Assembly (NCBI GenBank): GCA_964016885.1
Contig: OZ024745.1
Coordinates: 54,791,300-54,855,299, forward strand
Direction of reading: 5' to 3'
DNA length: 64,000 nt
Origin: Eledone cirrhosa
Lineage: Eukaryota; Mollusca; Cephalopoda; Octopoda; Eledonidae
How positions within the stretch are numbered: position 1 is the first letter of the stretch; every line of letters begins with the position of its first letter. The notes beneath the pieces are model-generated. The model was given only the letters and a program-made list of their open reading frames with translations, was not told where the DNA came from and searched no databases. A program made the translations under genes and the position numbers. Below, in pieces: positions 47,346 through 61,280 of the stretch.

Positions 47346-48588
47346 TTCTTCCTCATTTTTCTTTCCTATTTCAGTCGTTTCATTTTTAGTATGTACCTTC
47401 GCTACTCCATTACGCATGGCTCTGTGCATTCCTGATGACTGCTGTTTTGTTTAGGAATGTAATATATATTGTATTGAATTACATGGCATAACATTTTCGC
47501 AGTGACATGTGTTGTTTTTTTTTGCTGCATATATTTGTAATTTCTGAGTATTTCATTATGTAGCTATCTCTATGTTTTTATATCTTTCTATAAACATTTA
47601 TTATTTTTCAATGGGCACATTCCGCTTATCTGTGTTTCTAGATATTTTCTATATTTCATTTAGAGATACATTACCGTTTGTTTGTGACAACTCTGCTTGT
47701 ATGCACTTCCTTCTCAGTTGGTCTTTGACAACAATATATGACCGATTAGACTAGTTCACTATTTCCGTAAGAATTGTCATATATCTGTGTATGTTCGATT
47801 TATCATTCTCTGTGACATTTGGTAGTGTAGGTTTGTATTATTTCGTTTCGGTTGGAATTACATATTACTGACATCATGATTTGTGTACAAAGATATACAC
47901 TTGGTGGCTTTCTTGTCTGGACGTGTATTCCTTCTTAGCTTATTCCAGACAGCCAAGCATTCTCCTCTAGATTTAGTTATGCTACAGTTATTTTCACTAT
48001 TCTGCTATTTTACATGTTTGCCGACTGCCGGTGAGCTTTGATACTGTGCACCAAACCATACATCTTCAGTCATAGCTTTGATACATGTGCCACACTGCAA
48101 TTTCCTGATATTTCCATATTTCATCTCAAATTGCATGTCGCATCTTTTAAAAGCACTCATTAATTTTGGTTTATTTTAATCTGTCTAGACTTGATAATTG
48201 ATTAAGTGACCTATTGGTAATAGTAAAACTATAATTTATTATGAGATGTAATAAATAAAATACATAATATTAAACGTTGAATATATTGTAATTAAAATAT
48301 ATTACAATTCTTTTTTTTTATGCCTAATTAATATCACAAAACAATACAGCACCGCGATCCAGACATCATAATTATTGCTAATTTCTATCAAATCCTTGTG
48401 ACATTAAGTTTTTTTTTTCTGTGGAGCATGGGGAGTTCTGGTCAAGTAAATGGACGTCGGGCATATCATTTCCTTCACCCGACTGCTACATCGATAAACC
48501 TTATGATTTAATGTTAAATTGTCGATAAGGCTGGGCTATCTGGCAGTACAAATATATATTCAACACAGCCTCCACATTATTAGATTGT
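47346..48588. other. Non-coding stretch
   Basis: AT-rich, no gene or repeat recognised. Confidence 0.5.
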
Positions 48589-48768
48589 GGTACTTTATTT
48601 TATCGATCCTGCAAGGATGAAATGCAAACTTAACCTCGGCGGGATCTGAGTTCAAATCCCGCCGAGGTTAACTTTGCTTTCATCCTTACGGCGTCGATAA
48701 AATAAATGTACTGGGTAATTTCTGGCCTTGTGCCTTGTGCCAAAAATAGAAACAATTATTAGATTTTG
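48589..48768. repeat. Head-to-head inverted SINE pair
   Basis: A plus-strand SINE (48645-48768: box B-like 'gagttcaaatcccgccgagg', body, 'ctggccttgtgcc') is preceded by an inverted piece of the same SINE body (48589-48645: 'tttattttatcgatcctgca', 'ggatgaaatgcaaact', 'taacctcggcggga'). Together they form a hairpin with arms of about 60 bp. A tandem 'ttgtgcc' duplication lies in the tail. Confidence 0.8.
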
Positions 48769-49166
48769 GTATTGACCAGATTTCAGACATTCAGTCTCTC
48801 ACTCTTCTTCTAACTGACAATGTTACGTGCTTCTGTCACGTGGGGTATTTGTGTTATTATTTAGAAAAAGCCTATATCTCGGGGGTCACAGCTCACAAAA
48901 ATAAGATGGTGTAAAGCAGATAGTAACAACAAAAGTAGTCACTGAGGAGTTCACAGAATATCTGATGAACGAAGTTTAAGAATAATCATCTAAACAGCTA
49001 TTTGGCTATTAAACTAACGGACTGGGAAATTATGTGTAATATCTCGACCTCTTGTCGCCACGGTCGGAAGTTTACATATCTCTAGACCCAGTCTGCATTT
49101 CACCATGCATTGAGTACATCCATGATTAGTGGTCTCCCCGGTCTCAGTAGCGCACAATCCCCCCCC

Positions 49167-49170
<4 letters not shown>
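48769..49170. other. Non-coding stretch
   Basis: No gene recognised; ends in a C run and (CT)n. Confidence 0.5.
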
Positions 49171-49580
<410 letters not shown>

Positions 49581-50017
49581 TAATCTGAAAATGTTTATTT
49601 AATAGATAGTTTTTACAAAGAGGGTGGATTGTTAGTGAGGGAATAAATGCCAATGTGATTTGATATGTCCTACCACGGACGGAAATTTATTTGTATTAGT
49701 TTTTCATTAATATTTACTAGAGATTTTGGCTGTTTTTCAGTGAGTTTTCATAATATACTTCTAGTCGTTTAATATCGCTACTTCCTTGTATTCATGATAA
49801 ATGTAACCAGTTTACGCCGTGTAATGTATTCTAAAAGCAGTCAGTGCTTTTCCTGTTTTCCTGTCTTGTCTTGTTATTTTATTTAGTGTCTACTTAATAA
49901 TATTATATCTATCGCTTACAACAAGAACGTCTAGATTATGGACGTCAATTTCCTTAATTTTTCCATTTATTTCTCTTCTAAATATTAATGTAATCTGAAT
50001 ATAATTCTTGCTTTTGG

Positions 50018-50215
50018 TGTGTGTGTGTGTGTTTGTGTATGAGTCTATGTTTGTTTGTGTATGAGTCTGTTTGTGTGTCTGTGTTTGTATGTGATTGTGT
50101 GTGTGTGTGTGATTGTATTTTTATGTGTGTGTGTGTGATTGTATGTGATTGTGTGTGTGTGTGTGTTAGAGAGAGAGAGAGAGAGAGAGAGTGTGTGTGC
50201 GTTTGTGTGTATGCG
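50018..50215. repeat. (GT)n and (GA)n microsatellite
   Basis: Imperfect GT units with ATT/TTTGT interruptions, then GA, then GT. Confidence 0.9.
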
Positions 50216-50219
50216 TTAA

Positions 50220-53200
50220 TATATTTATTTATTTCTTTTAGTCATCACGGCTAATTAATTTCTATCTCTTAATAAGCCTGAATTTGGTATAATCTGTTAC
50301 GTTTGTTTCTTTTTCCATCACTGTATTAACGGTGTTACCTAATGTTCACACTTTATGTTTAACCCTGAACAGAGCATGAATTTCTTGACTAAAACTATGC
50401 ACTCTCTTTCTTATTTAATCATCTGTAGCATATATCCCATGGATATTGATATAAATACGATGTTTAAATGTCCATCCGTAGCATTAGTACTTGAATAAAG
50501 TCTAGGAGCTTAAATCGGATAACTTCAAGCAGAAAAGTATTGGAGAGATGCAGGCTTCTGGAAATATTTCTTTTATTTTATTTCCTCTTATTTTTCATCA
50601 ACATAATGAGTTACTAATTATATGTTTAACGTACCAGCATATAATTAGTGGCACATGTCTCATAGCTAATATTTATAGGATTCACGTATAAGGAACAATT
50701 TCTAGTGGTCTGTTAATGCCAGGCCATGACACATTCTTTTTATAGTATTTGAGTATAGATTAGTAGTCAGTCGTTTTGAGCATATCATATTTAACTACGC
50801 TTTTTACTTGTGATATTTTCTCCGAGCAATGATATTTTTTCCGAGCAATTATTTGCTTTTTGCGATACCATTACATTTTCGTAGGCAGACAGGCTATGAG
50901 ACATTCTTGTACATTCCATTATCTTTTAATAGCTTATTAAATATTTTGTCAGCATGTTAAATATTTTAATAGAATCTATTCAAATTGATAATTTTCTAAT
51001 ACATGTGATACTTCCATGTTCAAATGATGTATTTGTTTTTATCATTGTACTCTGCTGTAATGGTGGACATACACGTCTCCTACCTTTTCCTTTCTTTCCT
51101 GCTGTCGCCGTAGATTTGATTTCTATGTAATGTTTAACTTAATCCTAATCAATCGCTTTAGGTAGGAGGCGAAGTGTATGATTTATTCCTCGAACCAGTA
51201 CCTCTTTCATAAGACAGGACTCATTGAAATTTAGTGATGATTTCTTGTTTGGAACGATTCTGATATTAAATACTATTTAACTTTGTAATTATGTTACACT
51301 TCAAATTTGCAATTCCCCGTTCTTATTTCAACAAAGGATGAGACATTGCCAATGAATTATTATTATCATGAGAGGCGTGATAATATTTGTGGAAGAGTGA
51401 TATCTTCAAGCTAGGGACTTTATCAGTATACTTCCTACAAACAGAAACCCCCCAAAACGCATGCGAAGGAATTAAAAAACAGCTTTTTCTCTCCGCTATC
51501 TTAGCTGTCGTTTAATAGATAATCCATAACTTTGTGTTATTTTAGTTCTTCGATTCAGAAAGGATGAACGTTATAGGTTACCTCACTATGATTCTAGATC
51601 TCAATAAAGAAATCAAGAACAAATAGTTCAAGGTATCATATTCTACACCGTAATAACTTTAAATAATCACAGGCTGGAAAACAGCGGCTTCCCTCTCAAC
51701 AGAAATGAAAGTATTTGTTTTGTTTTGTATCTGTGATCATCTTATTGGAAAATTTTATATGGAGCGATGTATGTAGCGGACTGAATTATAATGTTCTTTT
51801 CTTGGCGATCGTGGTTTGCCTTTTCTTAGGAAAATCTGTTGATACTTCTTTCGGATTCGCCAAGGGTCTGTTGAACGTTCACATTATCTGATAATACGTC
51901 AAACAGCAACCAGTGAAATGTTGAATATTTTGAACAACTGAGTTTTTCCAGTTTGCGTAGCTGCTCCAAGCACGTTCCAAATCAAGCTTATTATTGCATG
52001 GGTGGGGGTGGATTTCTAATTTGTTTTGTTGCCGTATATTTTTCGTTTAAAAAATACATCAGGTATATGTGTGTGTTGTTTTTATTTTGTTGTATTTTAG
52101 GAGTTATTAATTTTACTATCAATGTTGTTTAATTGGCGCTTGTTTCGAATATGATTTGGCAGATTTGTATGAATCATTTTTCTCTTTTAATGTATCTCTT
52201 TTGAATACATTATTTAAAGGATTAAAATATGTGTCGGCATGTTTGTTTATTTTTCATGTTCTTAATTATATGGCTTGCATTTAAAAGGTTATCTTGGATT
52301 ATTATATCTTGCTGTTATAAAATGTATATTTCATACATAATTTTCTTTTCCAAATCGTCCATCCTTTGCTGGTGGCTACAGGCATATGCAGAATGTCATT
52401 ATCTATTTAACGTCACATTTTCAATTGATGTGAATACCAAAAACTAGGAAATTGTTTACTTTATATCAATGAGAGTTAATACGCTATCATATCGAATTTC
52501 CCTATGGAAATTGCCTGTGAGGTCCTCAATCCTCCGCTTGTAACTAAAAGTGACTTTTCTGAAAGTGTATGTTTTCTTCATAAAAGTTGACGTGGCAACT
52601 CCAAGTATGTTCGTAAACGATTGACGGTTAACTTTATTGTCAAATCTCTGTTGAATACAAAATTAATGTGGCTGGTTTCTTCTAGTAGCAGAGGACTAAT
52701 TTATTACTACTGATAAAATATCATTTTTGTTTCTAGTTACGCGTTATTATCATTGTTAACATGAATGTTTTCCTAAATATTAATATTATTAACATTATCA
52801 TTATCAGCAAGCATAATGAACCATCATATCTACAATTTACAACAACACTACAAAAAAGTTTATACCGCCTCGATTTCTTACTTTGTGAATTAATGTCTTT
52901 CGCTATTGCCTAGGGCGATACTTTGCACGTGGCTGAAATTTCAGCTACATTCTAGCTCAACTTCGAGATTCCGAACTGGGCAAGTAATTTAGTCATGTTT
53001 ACATCGTAATCGTTTGTTTCAATATGGTTATGTGTCTAATACAAAAAGGCCAAGTTAGGTAAAGGTGTAAGACGGCGAAGAGAGATAAATAAACATGATA
53101 TTGTTTGTGCAACGTCGAATAAATTGCCATATTTGTTCTGTTTCTGTACATTTTCTGGTCAAATCCGTCAAGGTTGACCTCATATTTTATTCTTCCAGGC

Positions 53201-54971
53201 TCGGCAAAATACCATACTTATCAATTACTTGGGCTTGCCCCAAATTTACAGGTCTTGTACATATATTAAAATCATATTATTAATATTGCTACGTATTTTA
53301 CGTGCTTACGCTGAAATAAATTATGCGTTTTGAAAATAATAATTGTGTTGTGTTTTAGATCCGTTACGCAGAAAGCGAACCTTACATTGTTAGGATTATG
53401 AGTAATATTCTATATTTTGTGTGCCTGTTTAATTATTTTGACACAAAGTGTCACATATGATGTAACAACTAATTTCATGCTACCGACTAAAGTTTGCATC
53501 TTTAGATTCTACTTCAATTTTCTCTATTTATTTCCTTTCTTCCTTTTGTAATTGGCCTCCAAGAAATTATTTCGATCACCTGAAACTGAAATGTTAAAGA
53601 ATAGATAGAAATGTTTGTCTGATTTCTATCCAGATAATTTGAATTTTATATAACAATCAGCTATCTTCCGTCTACAGCAAGAAAACTAACCAAAATCATC
53701 TCATTATGATTCTCAAAATCTTTTTTCTAATAGAAATTGTATTCAGACTCAACAAATAACTGCCTTCCTTGAAATATACTTTGCTTTTCTTGTGTGTATC
53801 TGTAGGTCATTATAATTTTCACCTTCATGTTATAAGAATCTGGCATTGCTGTTTATATCTAGGAACACCATAATTTCTTTCATTACATTTTATTTCTAAT
53901 TGTCATTAATTTTGGCAAATCGCCATTTTACTATAAGATCAGGTGAAATGTTTTCTATTGAAAACTAATAGGCAACATTGTGATATTGTTTACTAAGAGT
54001 TGGCTACAGACCACGAGCAAACTTAACTTGATATAGCTTATGTTTTGTATTTGTCTTTTCCTCTGCAAATATACAGAATGTCTGGACTTAAGTCTGTAGT
54101 TTCTATGTATTTTGGCGGAGTCAATGATTTAATTCTTTTTTAAAAGTTTGAGAGTAGTAGTAACTTTAGTTGCCATTAGTAACATAATAATAGTGAGAAT
54201 GAAACTTTCTCATAAGAATATCTCTTGTATAGTATTCATGACCTTAAAGATATTGATTACCATTTTATATTATATTCAATATAATGAAAAAAACACGTAT
54301 ACTAGATCACATACTATGGCGGCATTGTTGTTTAGCCCTAGATCAAATTTGATCTAGTAAAACAGTTAAAGATATTCCCGCCGTGACTATTCTGTCTTTT
54401 AAGAATAATATGATTTTACAATTTCAAGAGGCAAGATGTGATTTTAAGGTAATTTGGCAGTTAATTCTGGGAGTATGATATTATAAATAGAACTTCACTA
54501 ACTCGGTCAGATCTAATTTAATGGAAATCATATAGTCATATGCAAAATGAAAGATTATACTTCTTTGAAATACCGAACTACCTAATAATTATTATCATAT
54601 TAAGCAATAAAAATACTTATTATATCAAGATCTTTTGTAGGCTGAACACTTTACCCACTGTATGACGTATTGGAGTTTTAAATCTCTGAAAATATAGGGC
54701 ATATTAGAATGGAAACATTATATACACAGATTGGTACTTTTACTGGAAAACTGAAATCAGTGGATTGTTGGTTCATGGAGGTGCATATTCTGTGGTTTTC
54801 AGTTTGTAATTTCAGAGTAGATGAAGATTTAAAAAATAATTTTCACTATCACTAATCTCTAGAGGTGACTGAAAAATGATAGTGAATATATATACATACA
54901 CAGCAAACAGGTGCACATATATTTATGTATCTCTCTCCATCACTCGTACTCCCTCTCTGCCACTTCTCTCA

Positions 54972-54974
<3 letters not shown>
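50220..54974. other. Long AT-rich stretch without genes
   Basis: Nearly 5 kb with no microsatellite of note, no intact element and no convincing exon; only a SINE relic at 53160. The longest repeat-poor stretch in the window, possibly intronic. Confidence 0.5.
53160..53280 (+). repeat. Ancient SINE relic
   Basis: 'gtcaaatccgtcaaggttgacc', '...cttccaggctcggcaaaata' and 'aggtcttgtacatatattaaa' follow the order of the cephalopod SINE body with heavy divergence. Confidence 0.45.

Positions 54975-54976
<2 letters not shown>

Positions 54977-55046
<70 letters not shown>
54977..55046. repeat. (CT)n microsatellite
   Basis: Pure CT array of about 70 bases. Confidence 0.95.
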
Positions 55047-56685
55047 CTATCTATACATATAGCTTAAAGTAGTTTTTATAAAACATGTTAAACCTGAATG
55101 CAAGCATTATCTGATATAGACTTTAATTTGAAAACTAGACCGAGATTTTAGATTGATAATTGACCGATAATTACAATACAATTTGCACCAAGTGGTTGAA
55201 CATATCTGAAATTGAGATGGAATTGGAAAATATTTTTATACATAATGTTTGATTTCAGTGAATGTCATCTTGAAAGGAATTTGTGAATATATATGAGTAA
55301 CCCAAGAGGGGGTCATTGACGTCGTATCCGTCTCTCATGCTCCCCATCATCAGGAAATTATGTGCCTAGTCTTTGCTTTTACACTTCGGAGTTTTGGCGG
55401 TGCCCGCTTGCGAGTTCTGTATAGAAGACTACTAACATCCTACAATCACGGCAACCTTTCCTTGAGGTCATCTGTCTTTCTAGATTTACCGAACCTCCTC
55501 GGTTGTCATCCACATTTTCCTGGAAGTCACTGGCTGTCAAAAGAATTGTAGGCATAATTGCATCTTCAAAAAGATGCCTTAACCAATTTCATTTAACTTC
55601 AGTGAACATAGCCATGACCAGGTCGAGTTGATATCACGACACTGTATACAATGTTATTTGGTTGTTTTGAACGCCATCTGAAGCACAGTTTCACTAGTGG
55701 GTCAGTCTTGGTGTCCAAATTACTGCCCATCCTAGCTTCCAGTTTCCTCCTATTTCCTACTCCAAAATCAGCAAGAGATGGTCTATGCTGCCTCCGACAT
55801 CATGCAAACTGCAAGATATATAAATACGCGAGGTTGTGTCTGTATATAAGTACATATATGTATATTAATTTCTGATTCGGAAGATCTCTAATATTTTCTT
55901 GGTTTTTCTTTTCCATATGACTGATTTTACTTGAAATTGTTATTGAACATTATAAAGCTAATTAATTGAAAGTATATCGTATATATGAATGCAACTGACA
56001 GCTGCTTTCGAAAAGTAAATCTATATCGGATCTCTGATCTTTTACAGATATTTCATTTAGTTTATAGATACATACGATTGATATATTTTTTAGCGATATC
56101 TACCACAGATTTCAAAGTTAGTTTAGTTAGGTTGCATTAACGAAAACACTGAATTTACATCAAATATCTGAATTAAATTGAGTAATTTTCTGTCATCTCT
56201 ATTCACTCATTCCATGACGTTTAATTTATGTCGCTGTCAAATACACTCGTTCTAAATATGCCTCTTACATTCCAAATTAGTTAGAGAGGGCAACATAGAG
56301 ATTAGTTGTAACTTCGAATCTTTGAGTGTGTAGGGCCTTTTTTCCTTTAGCAGACATTCTATTTCACGTTTCTCCATATGAAAAAAAGTGGGGAGACGTA
56401 TCTTGTGCCCAGCTGTATCGGACTTTAGTTTCTTTAAGACATCAGTGAAGACACTGATATGCATGTGCGATTGTTGGTCAACCACAAATATACCTTGCCC
56501 AGTCTTGTGCCTTAGAGTGGAACATATTTGGTGTATGTATGTCGGAATGGTTGGATGTGTACATATAGGTACTTATATATTTCTATAATGCTTAAATGCT
56601 TGACAATTAAGGATTTTTGTATAAATGGAGTTCAATAAAATAAATGATAAGAGTTTCAGATGGTCCTGTTCATCTATCTACTTCT
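55047..56685. other. Non-coding stretch; GC-richer segment 55300-55810
   Basis: The 55300-55810 part is visibly less AT-rich and has sharp edges, suggesting an old mobile element, but six-frame reading gave no recognisable domain. A 77-residue minus frame at 56485-56252 (begins MVDQQSHMHISVFTDVLKKL) is unrecognised and not called as a gene. Confidence 0.4.
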
Positions 56686-56846
<161 letters not shown>

Positions 56847-57360
56847 GATTTAACTTGGAAATAAGTTTAAATAATTGAGAGCCCGGCAATGCGTGTGAGA
56901 TTATATGTGCCAACGTAATAAAAATTAGAGAGAAAATTGGACAAAATAATTGAGAAAAGAGTGAGAATGGAAGAATTTTACCTTAGAAAACTTTGATAAT
57001 CCCAAGTACTTTTTGATTTGAAATCCATTATCAAATGAAGCCATACACGTGCTCAGAGTGCAATCTGAGAAGAATTGTTGATGGTTGGTCGGTTTAAATT
57101 GAATAAATGAAAAAAAAAAATAAATAAACGTTTTGTGCATGTGTGTAGGGAAAAATGTGCGTAAATATGCTCGTATACAATGCGAAATTTGGCGGGGAAC
57201 TGTGTCGTCAGCGGAAGTTCACCTCCCTGTAATGGAAAGGTCCATGTGGCTGGCTGGTTCATCCCATTGCAAGTGAATGTAGTACTTTTAAAATTCAAGC
57301 TACGTGTATGTAGATAAGCTAAGTCTGACCCTTTACAGGGAACACACGTTGGCAACTGAT

Positions 57361-58690
57361 TCATTTATATGTTGATGATGGCTGTTCGAGCATTGCCATT
57401 GCCCGATAAAATGCTAAACAATGTGAGGGACGAATCTGGCTCTTTAAACCAGCCAAAGAGCTGCACCCTGTGGCATATACATGGCAACTGTAGGCTCCTT
57501 CGGTACTTACCATTGCTTTGTTATGGCTGTGTATTCTCATGTGTCTTTTAAGACCTCTCATGCTAGAACATTCCTTGCAACATTCCTTAAACCTGTTCAG
57601 ATCATAATCTATATGAGGTCTACTGATTTGATTTTGTCCGTGTCTAGTCAAACCAGCTTTACTCAGGCAGACTCGACCCAGTGCTGGCAAACTAGATGAT
57701 GTTCAACAACAGGCAGTTCAGAACAGTCTCTTTTCCTTACCTTTCTTTACAGTGTTAGGTGTTCTCTCCAATGAGTTTGATCAAACGTCTCCACTTCACA
57801 GGCTCCTCAGCCATTTTCTCCCATTCGTCAGATGAAATTCCAGCACAAGCCAAGGTGTCCCTGACACAGTCCCGGTACCGCATTTTTGGTCTGTGTGGTG
57901 GTCGTCTTCCTTCATACAGTTCTCCGTAGAGAAGTTGATTTGGAATACGATCATCAGACATCCGAACCACGTGAGCGCACCACCTCAACCAATGTCAAAA
58001 ATTCATGCTCTTTATAGTCACGCACCTGCTCCGTTCGTGAACTTCCAAATAACTGACGAACATTTTCTATCGCACCCTAAATAACTTACGAAGAGATTGT
58101 TGATGTAATCTCTCCAGTTACTTGGGGTGCTTTCTGTTTCACAAGCATAAAGCAAAGAGAGGACGACACAAGTCAGATACACTTTCACCTTAGTTTTGAT
58201 AGTGATACCTCGTCTGGACTATAATCGTCCATGCAACCGTTCAAAAGCATCACTGGCTTTATTGATTCTTAAGGATATTTCATCATTAAGTGTGCATGAA
58301 TTGTTCAACGCACTACCAAGGTAAACAAACTTGGTAGCAACGTTTAGCCTCTTTCCGTACACTTGGTTTAGTGTACCGTTTTCCAACATTCTTTTCGAAG
58401 CTTATTGTGAGACCCAAAGCGCTGCAAGCTTCAGAAAAAAGAGTTCATAATATGCTGTATGTCACTTTGTGAGTGTGCAAAAAGATCGCAGTCATCTGCA
58501 TACAAAAACTCTCAGATTATAGATGTTAATACCTTCGTGCTTGCACCAATGTGCCTGATGTTGAACAACCTTCCCGAAGTGTGATGCCTGATGTAAACTC
58601 CATGCGAACAATCTTTCCTGAATGCCATGAGAAACATTATCGTAAAATATATACATACATTCGAGAGTACACTTCTGTACATACAAGTAT
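57361..58690 (-). pseudogene. LINE reverse transcriptase C-terminus with zinc-finger tail
   Basis: Minus strand: TSGRLFNIRHIG, STKVLTSII, YADDCDLFAHSQSDIQHIMN (YADD at 58502-58491), KFVYLGSALNNSCTLNDEI, SRRGITIKTKVKVYLTCVV, LLYACET, then RWCAHVVRMSDDRIPNQLLY, GELYEGRRPPHRPKMRYRDC (57988-57755). After a frame break a C2H2-like tail follows: CLSKAGLTRH and CCKECSSMRGLKRHMRIH (57690-57361). C-terminal zinc fingers after this RT type are common in marine invertebrate LINEs. Everything upstream of the active site is missing, with many frameshifts. Distinct from the RTE-like copies at 3.1 and 34-36 kb. Confidence 0.8.
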
Positions 58691-58699
58691 ATTCAAATC

Positions 58700-59385
58700 T
58701 TAATATGCAACATTAAGCACGCACATTTTTGTAGGTGTGACAAAATAGAGTGCAACAAAACGTCACATATTGTCACATATTTAACTTGAGAGATACGATT
58801 GAAACAAAACCAAAATATCATGGCCCCTGTGACGATCAATAGCTTCCATCGCATTAAACAGAAAACTTGAAAGTGTGTAAAGCACGAAGAGAACAATGGG
58901 AATGTTGTGCTAATGTAAAACTTTCATAGATTATCGTGATGAATTTACTTTTTGTTCATTTATATTTTCATTTTCATTTTTTAGTCGAAATCCACTTTTT
59001 GCTTGTACGAATTGAATGATGAGTCAAAAAGTATATCGGTGCGGATTTTTCGATAAACATGCATGAGTTTAAATATTTTCTATGTATGCACCGCCATTTA
59101 TATTTGTGTATGTGTGCACTCCTTTGGCTTTTCTTTCAGGAAATGTTGCTTTCGGTGTGTAGACCCAAATTGACTTAACACACGAATTTGTTCTGAATTT
59201 TGTTCCGTTTCTTTCTCTTCTGAATATATTTCTATTTCGATATTAATTTCTCATTCTATCTACTGATAAAAGAATAGTGTCCGAAACGAAAGAAAACTTT
59301 CCCTACTATATCAAGCGTTAAACCAACATATTTCTTCATTGTACTCTGTTGTTTAATTTCCTTTAGTTTGCTTCTTGCATGCACG
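58700..59385. other. Non-coding stretch
   Basis: AT-rich, nothing recognised. Confidence 0.5.
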
Positions 59386-59389
59386 CGCA

Positions 59390-59427
59390 CATACCCCCCC
59401 CCCCACATACACACACCCCCACACCCC

Positions 59428-59488
<61 letters not shown>

Positions 59489-59540
59489 CTGTGTGTGTGG
59501 GGGTGGGGTGGGGGGTTGGGGGGGGGGGGGGGGGGGGGGT
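59390..59540. repeat. C-rich/(AT)n/G-rich quasi-palindrome with G22 run
   Basis: C13 and (CA/CCC)n at 59394-59440, AT to 59482, then GTGTG, G5-TG4-TG6 and a run of 22 G at 59518-59539. The C-rich and G-rich flanks are approximate complements; the G-rich part could form a G-quadruplex. Confidence 0.85.
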
Positions 59541-59754
59541 TGTAGCAGCTTATCCTTGCGTATTTATGCTATCCTCCTGTGGACCTGTTTTATTGAAAAC
59601 CAATCGAAATTATATTCATGTTCTACACCATATATGTAAATATTTCTGGGTAAACGCATATTAATTATCATTCATAAAGATCCGTATAAGTTTTTTTTTT
59701 CCCTTTCAAGATACACATGCAATATTCCTCCCATAAAGTTTCATAATTACACAC

Positions 59755-59968
59755 GCAAACGCACACGCACACACAAACATACACGCAAAAACACACAAAC
59801 ACACAAATTCACACAGACACACACACACACACATATATATATATATTTATTTTCTCTCGCCACCAACATATATTTACCATATATATATAATACAACTTTG
59901 TATGTATGTGTGAATAGGCTTATAAATATATATGTATATATATTTATAAGCCTATATATAATTATAAG

Positions 59969-60021
<53 letters not shown>

Positions 60022-60040
60022 ATATATATATATATATATA
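59755..60040. repeat. CA and (AT)n microsatellites
   Basis: Imperfect CA at 59752-59832, AT-rich text with a small inverted repeat 'aggcttataaatatatatgt...tataagcct' at 59916-59975, then long AT to 60042. Confidence 0.85.
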
Positions 60041-60617
60041 TAGAATTCACATAAATCAAAGTTCTGTTCAAACCATTTATTAGCTTACAATTGTTTCATC
60101 CAAACCGAGGTTTGGGGTCTTCGGAGCAATTTTTCAATGTTTGTTTACATACATGACCTCCTTTCCAACACAAGAGACATACAGATACATATGTATATAT
60201 TGATGCACAGTGGGGTGACATCCATTATATTATTTTTGCATGGCAATTTAAATTCAAAAATTAAAATCATATTAAAGCACAATCAAAGCAAAATTTAAAT
60301 TAAAATACAATATCGGCAGTTTACATTAGCTTCGTAAACTGCCGATGTTGTATTTTAATTTTAATTTTGCTTTGATTCTGTTTTAATATGATTTTAATTT
60401 TTGAATTTAAATTGCCATGCAAAAATAATATAATGGATGTCACCCCACTGTGCATCAATATATACATATGTATCTGTATGTCTCTTGTGTTGGAAAGGAG
60501 GTCATGTATGTAAACAAACATTGAAAAATTGCTCCGAAGACTCCAAACCTCGGTTTGGATGAAGCAATTGTAAGCTAATAAATGGTTTGAACTGAACTTT
60601 GATTCATGTGAATTCTA
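60041..60617. repeat. 577-bp near-perfect palindrome (foldback element)
   Basis: Arms of about 284 bp around a 9-base loop 'attagcttc' at 60325-60333. Outer ends: 'tagaattcacataaatcaaa' and its complement ending at about 60617. Inner: 'cggcagtttac' and 'gtaaactgccg'. Only scattered mismatches. Each arm contains a PLE-like tail: in the right arm CCGAAGA (60534), CCAAACC-TC-GGTTTGG, GAAG, 'caattgtaagctaataaatgg', resembling a degraded hammerhead followed by a 3' end. No coding capacity. Confidence 0.9.
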
Positions 60618-60803
60618 TATAACTGCTCTGTAGAACAACTGATGTTATTACATTGAGCTATTTATCTTACTGATAATAAGGTAGTAATATATTACTGTCT
60701 TTCACTGTTTAGGGTTTAATATATATATAACTATAAAAAGTTTTAGTATATACATAACCATAAATAGTATACTTAATACTATATATATATATATATATAT
60801 ATA

Positions 60804-60932
60804 TCCGAATTTCCAATCTTTTATGAAGAGAAACCGTTGGTAATACCATTTTGGACATGTGAATATTTAAATCGTATTTTAATTTATTTAAAAGATTGTA
60901 TAATGTTTGCTTGTTCTGCTCATGTCATTTTT
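60804..60932 (+). repeat. Direct repeat, unit 1
   Basis: 'tccgaatttccaatc', 'gtgaatatttaaatcgtatt' and 'atgtttgcttgtt' recur in the same order at 61281. About nine tenths identical by eye. Confidence 0.8.
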
Positions 60933-61280
60933 ATAGTTCTGGTATCTCAAATTAGTACCATTGAACAACAATTGTATTATAGACACCCTATATATTTCCG
61001 TAGGTTCTTAGTACCTGTAGGAATATTAATCTCATTTTATGTATATTCTCCCTCTGTGTAGAGAAGAAAATGTTGTATGTTGCTGGTATTCGTTTTAGTG
61101 GCGTGACAGACAACAAGTCTATAATATTTCCGCTTTTACTGACAGTCTGTTTATGTGTGGGTCACTTTAACGGCCTGACCTCATACTTCATGCAATAAGC
61201 GATATATTTATAACTTTAGGCTTTACGCCCTATAGAATGGAAATAGTTATCTGAAGAGCTGATCTTTGCATTGGAAATTC

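Noticed and set aside
48961..48985. CTGATGA followed by ACGAAG as a hammerhead
   Set aside because: No helix II between the two core parts and no helix III or I.
55336..55352. Minus-strand CTGATGA near 55.35 kb as a ribozyme core
   Set aside because: No GAAA segment at a usable distance and no pairing arms.
56252..56485. 77-residue minus-strand frame as a gene
   Set aside because: Unrecognised, no splice or poly(A) support, and in AT-rich DNA this length is expected by chance.
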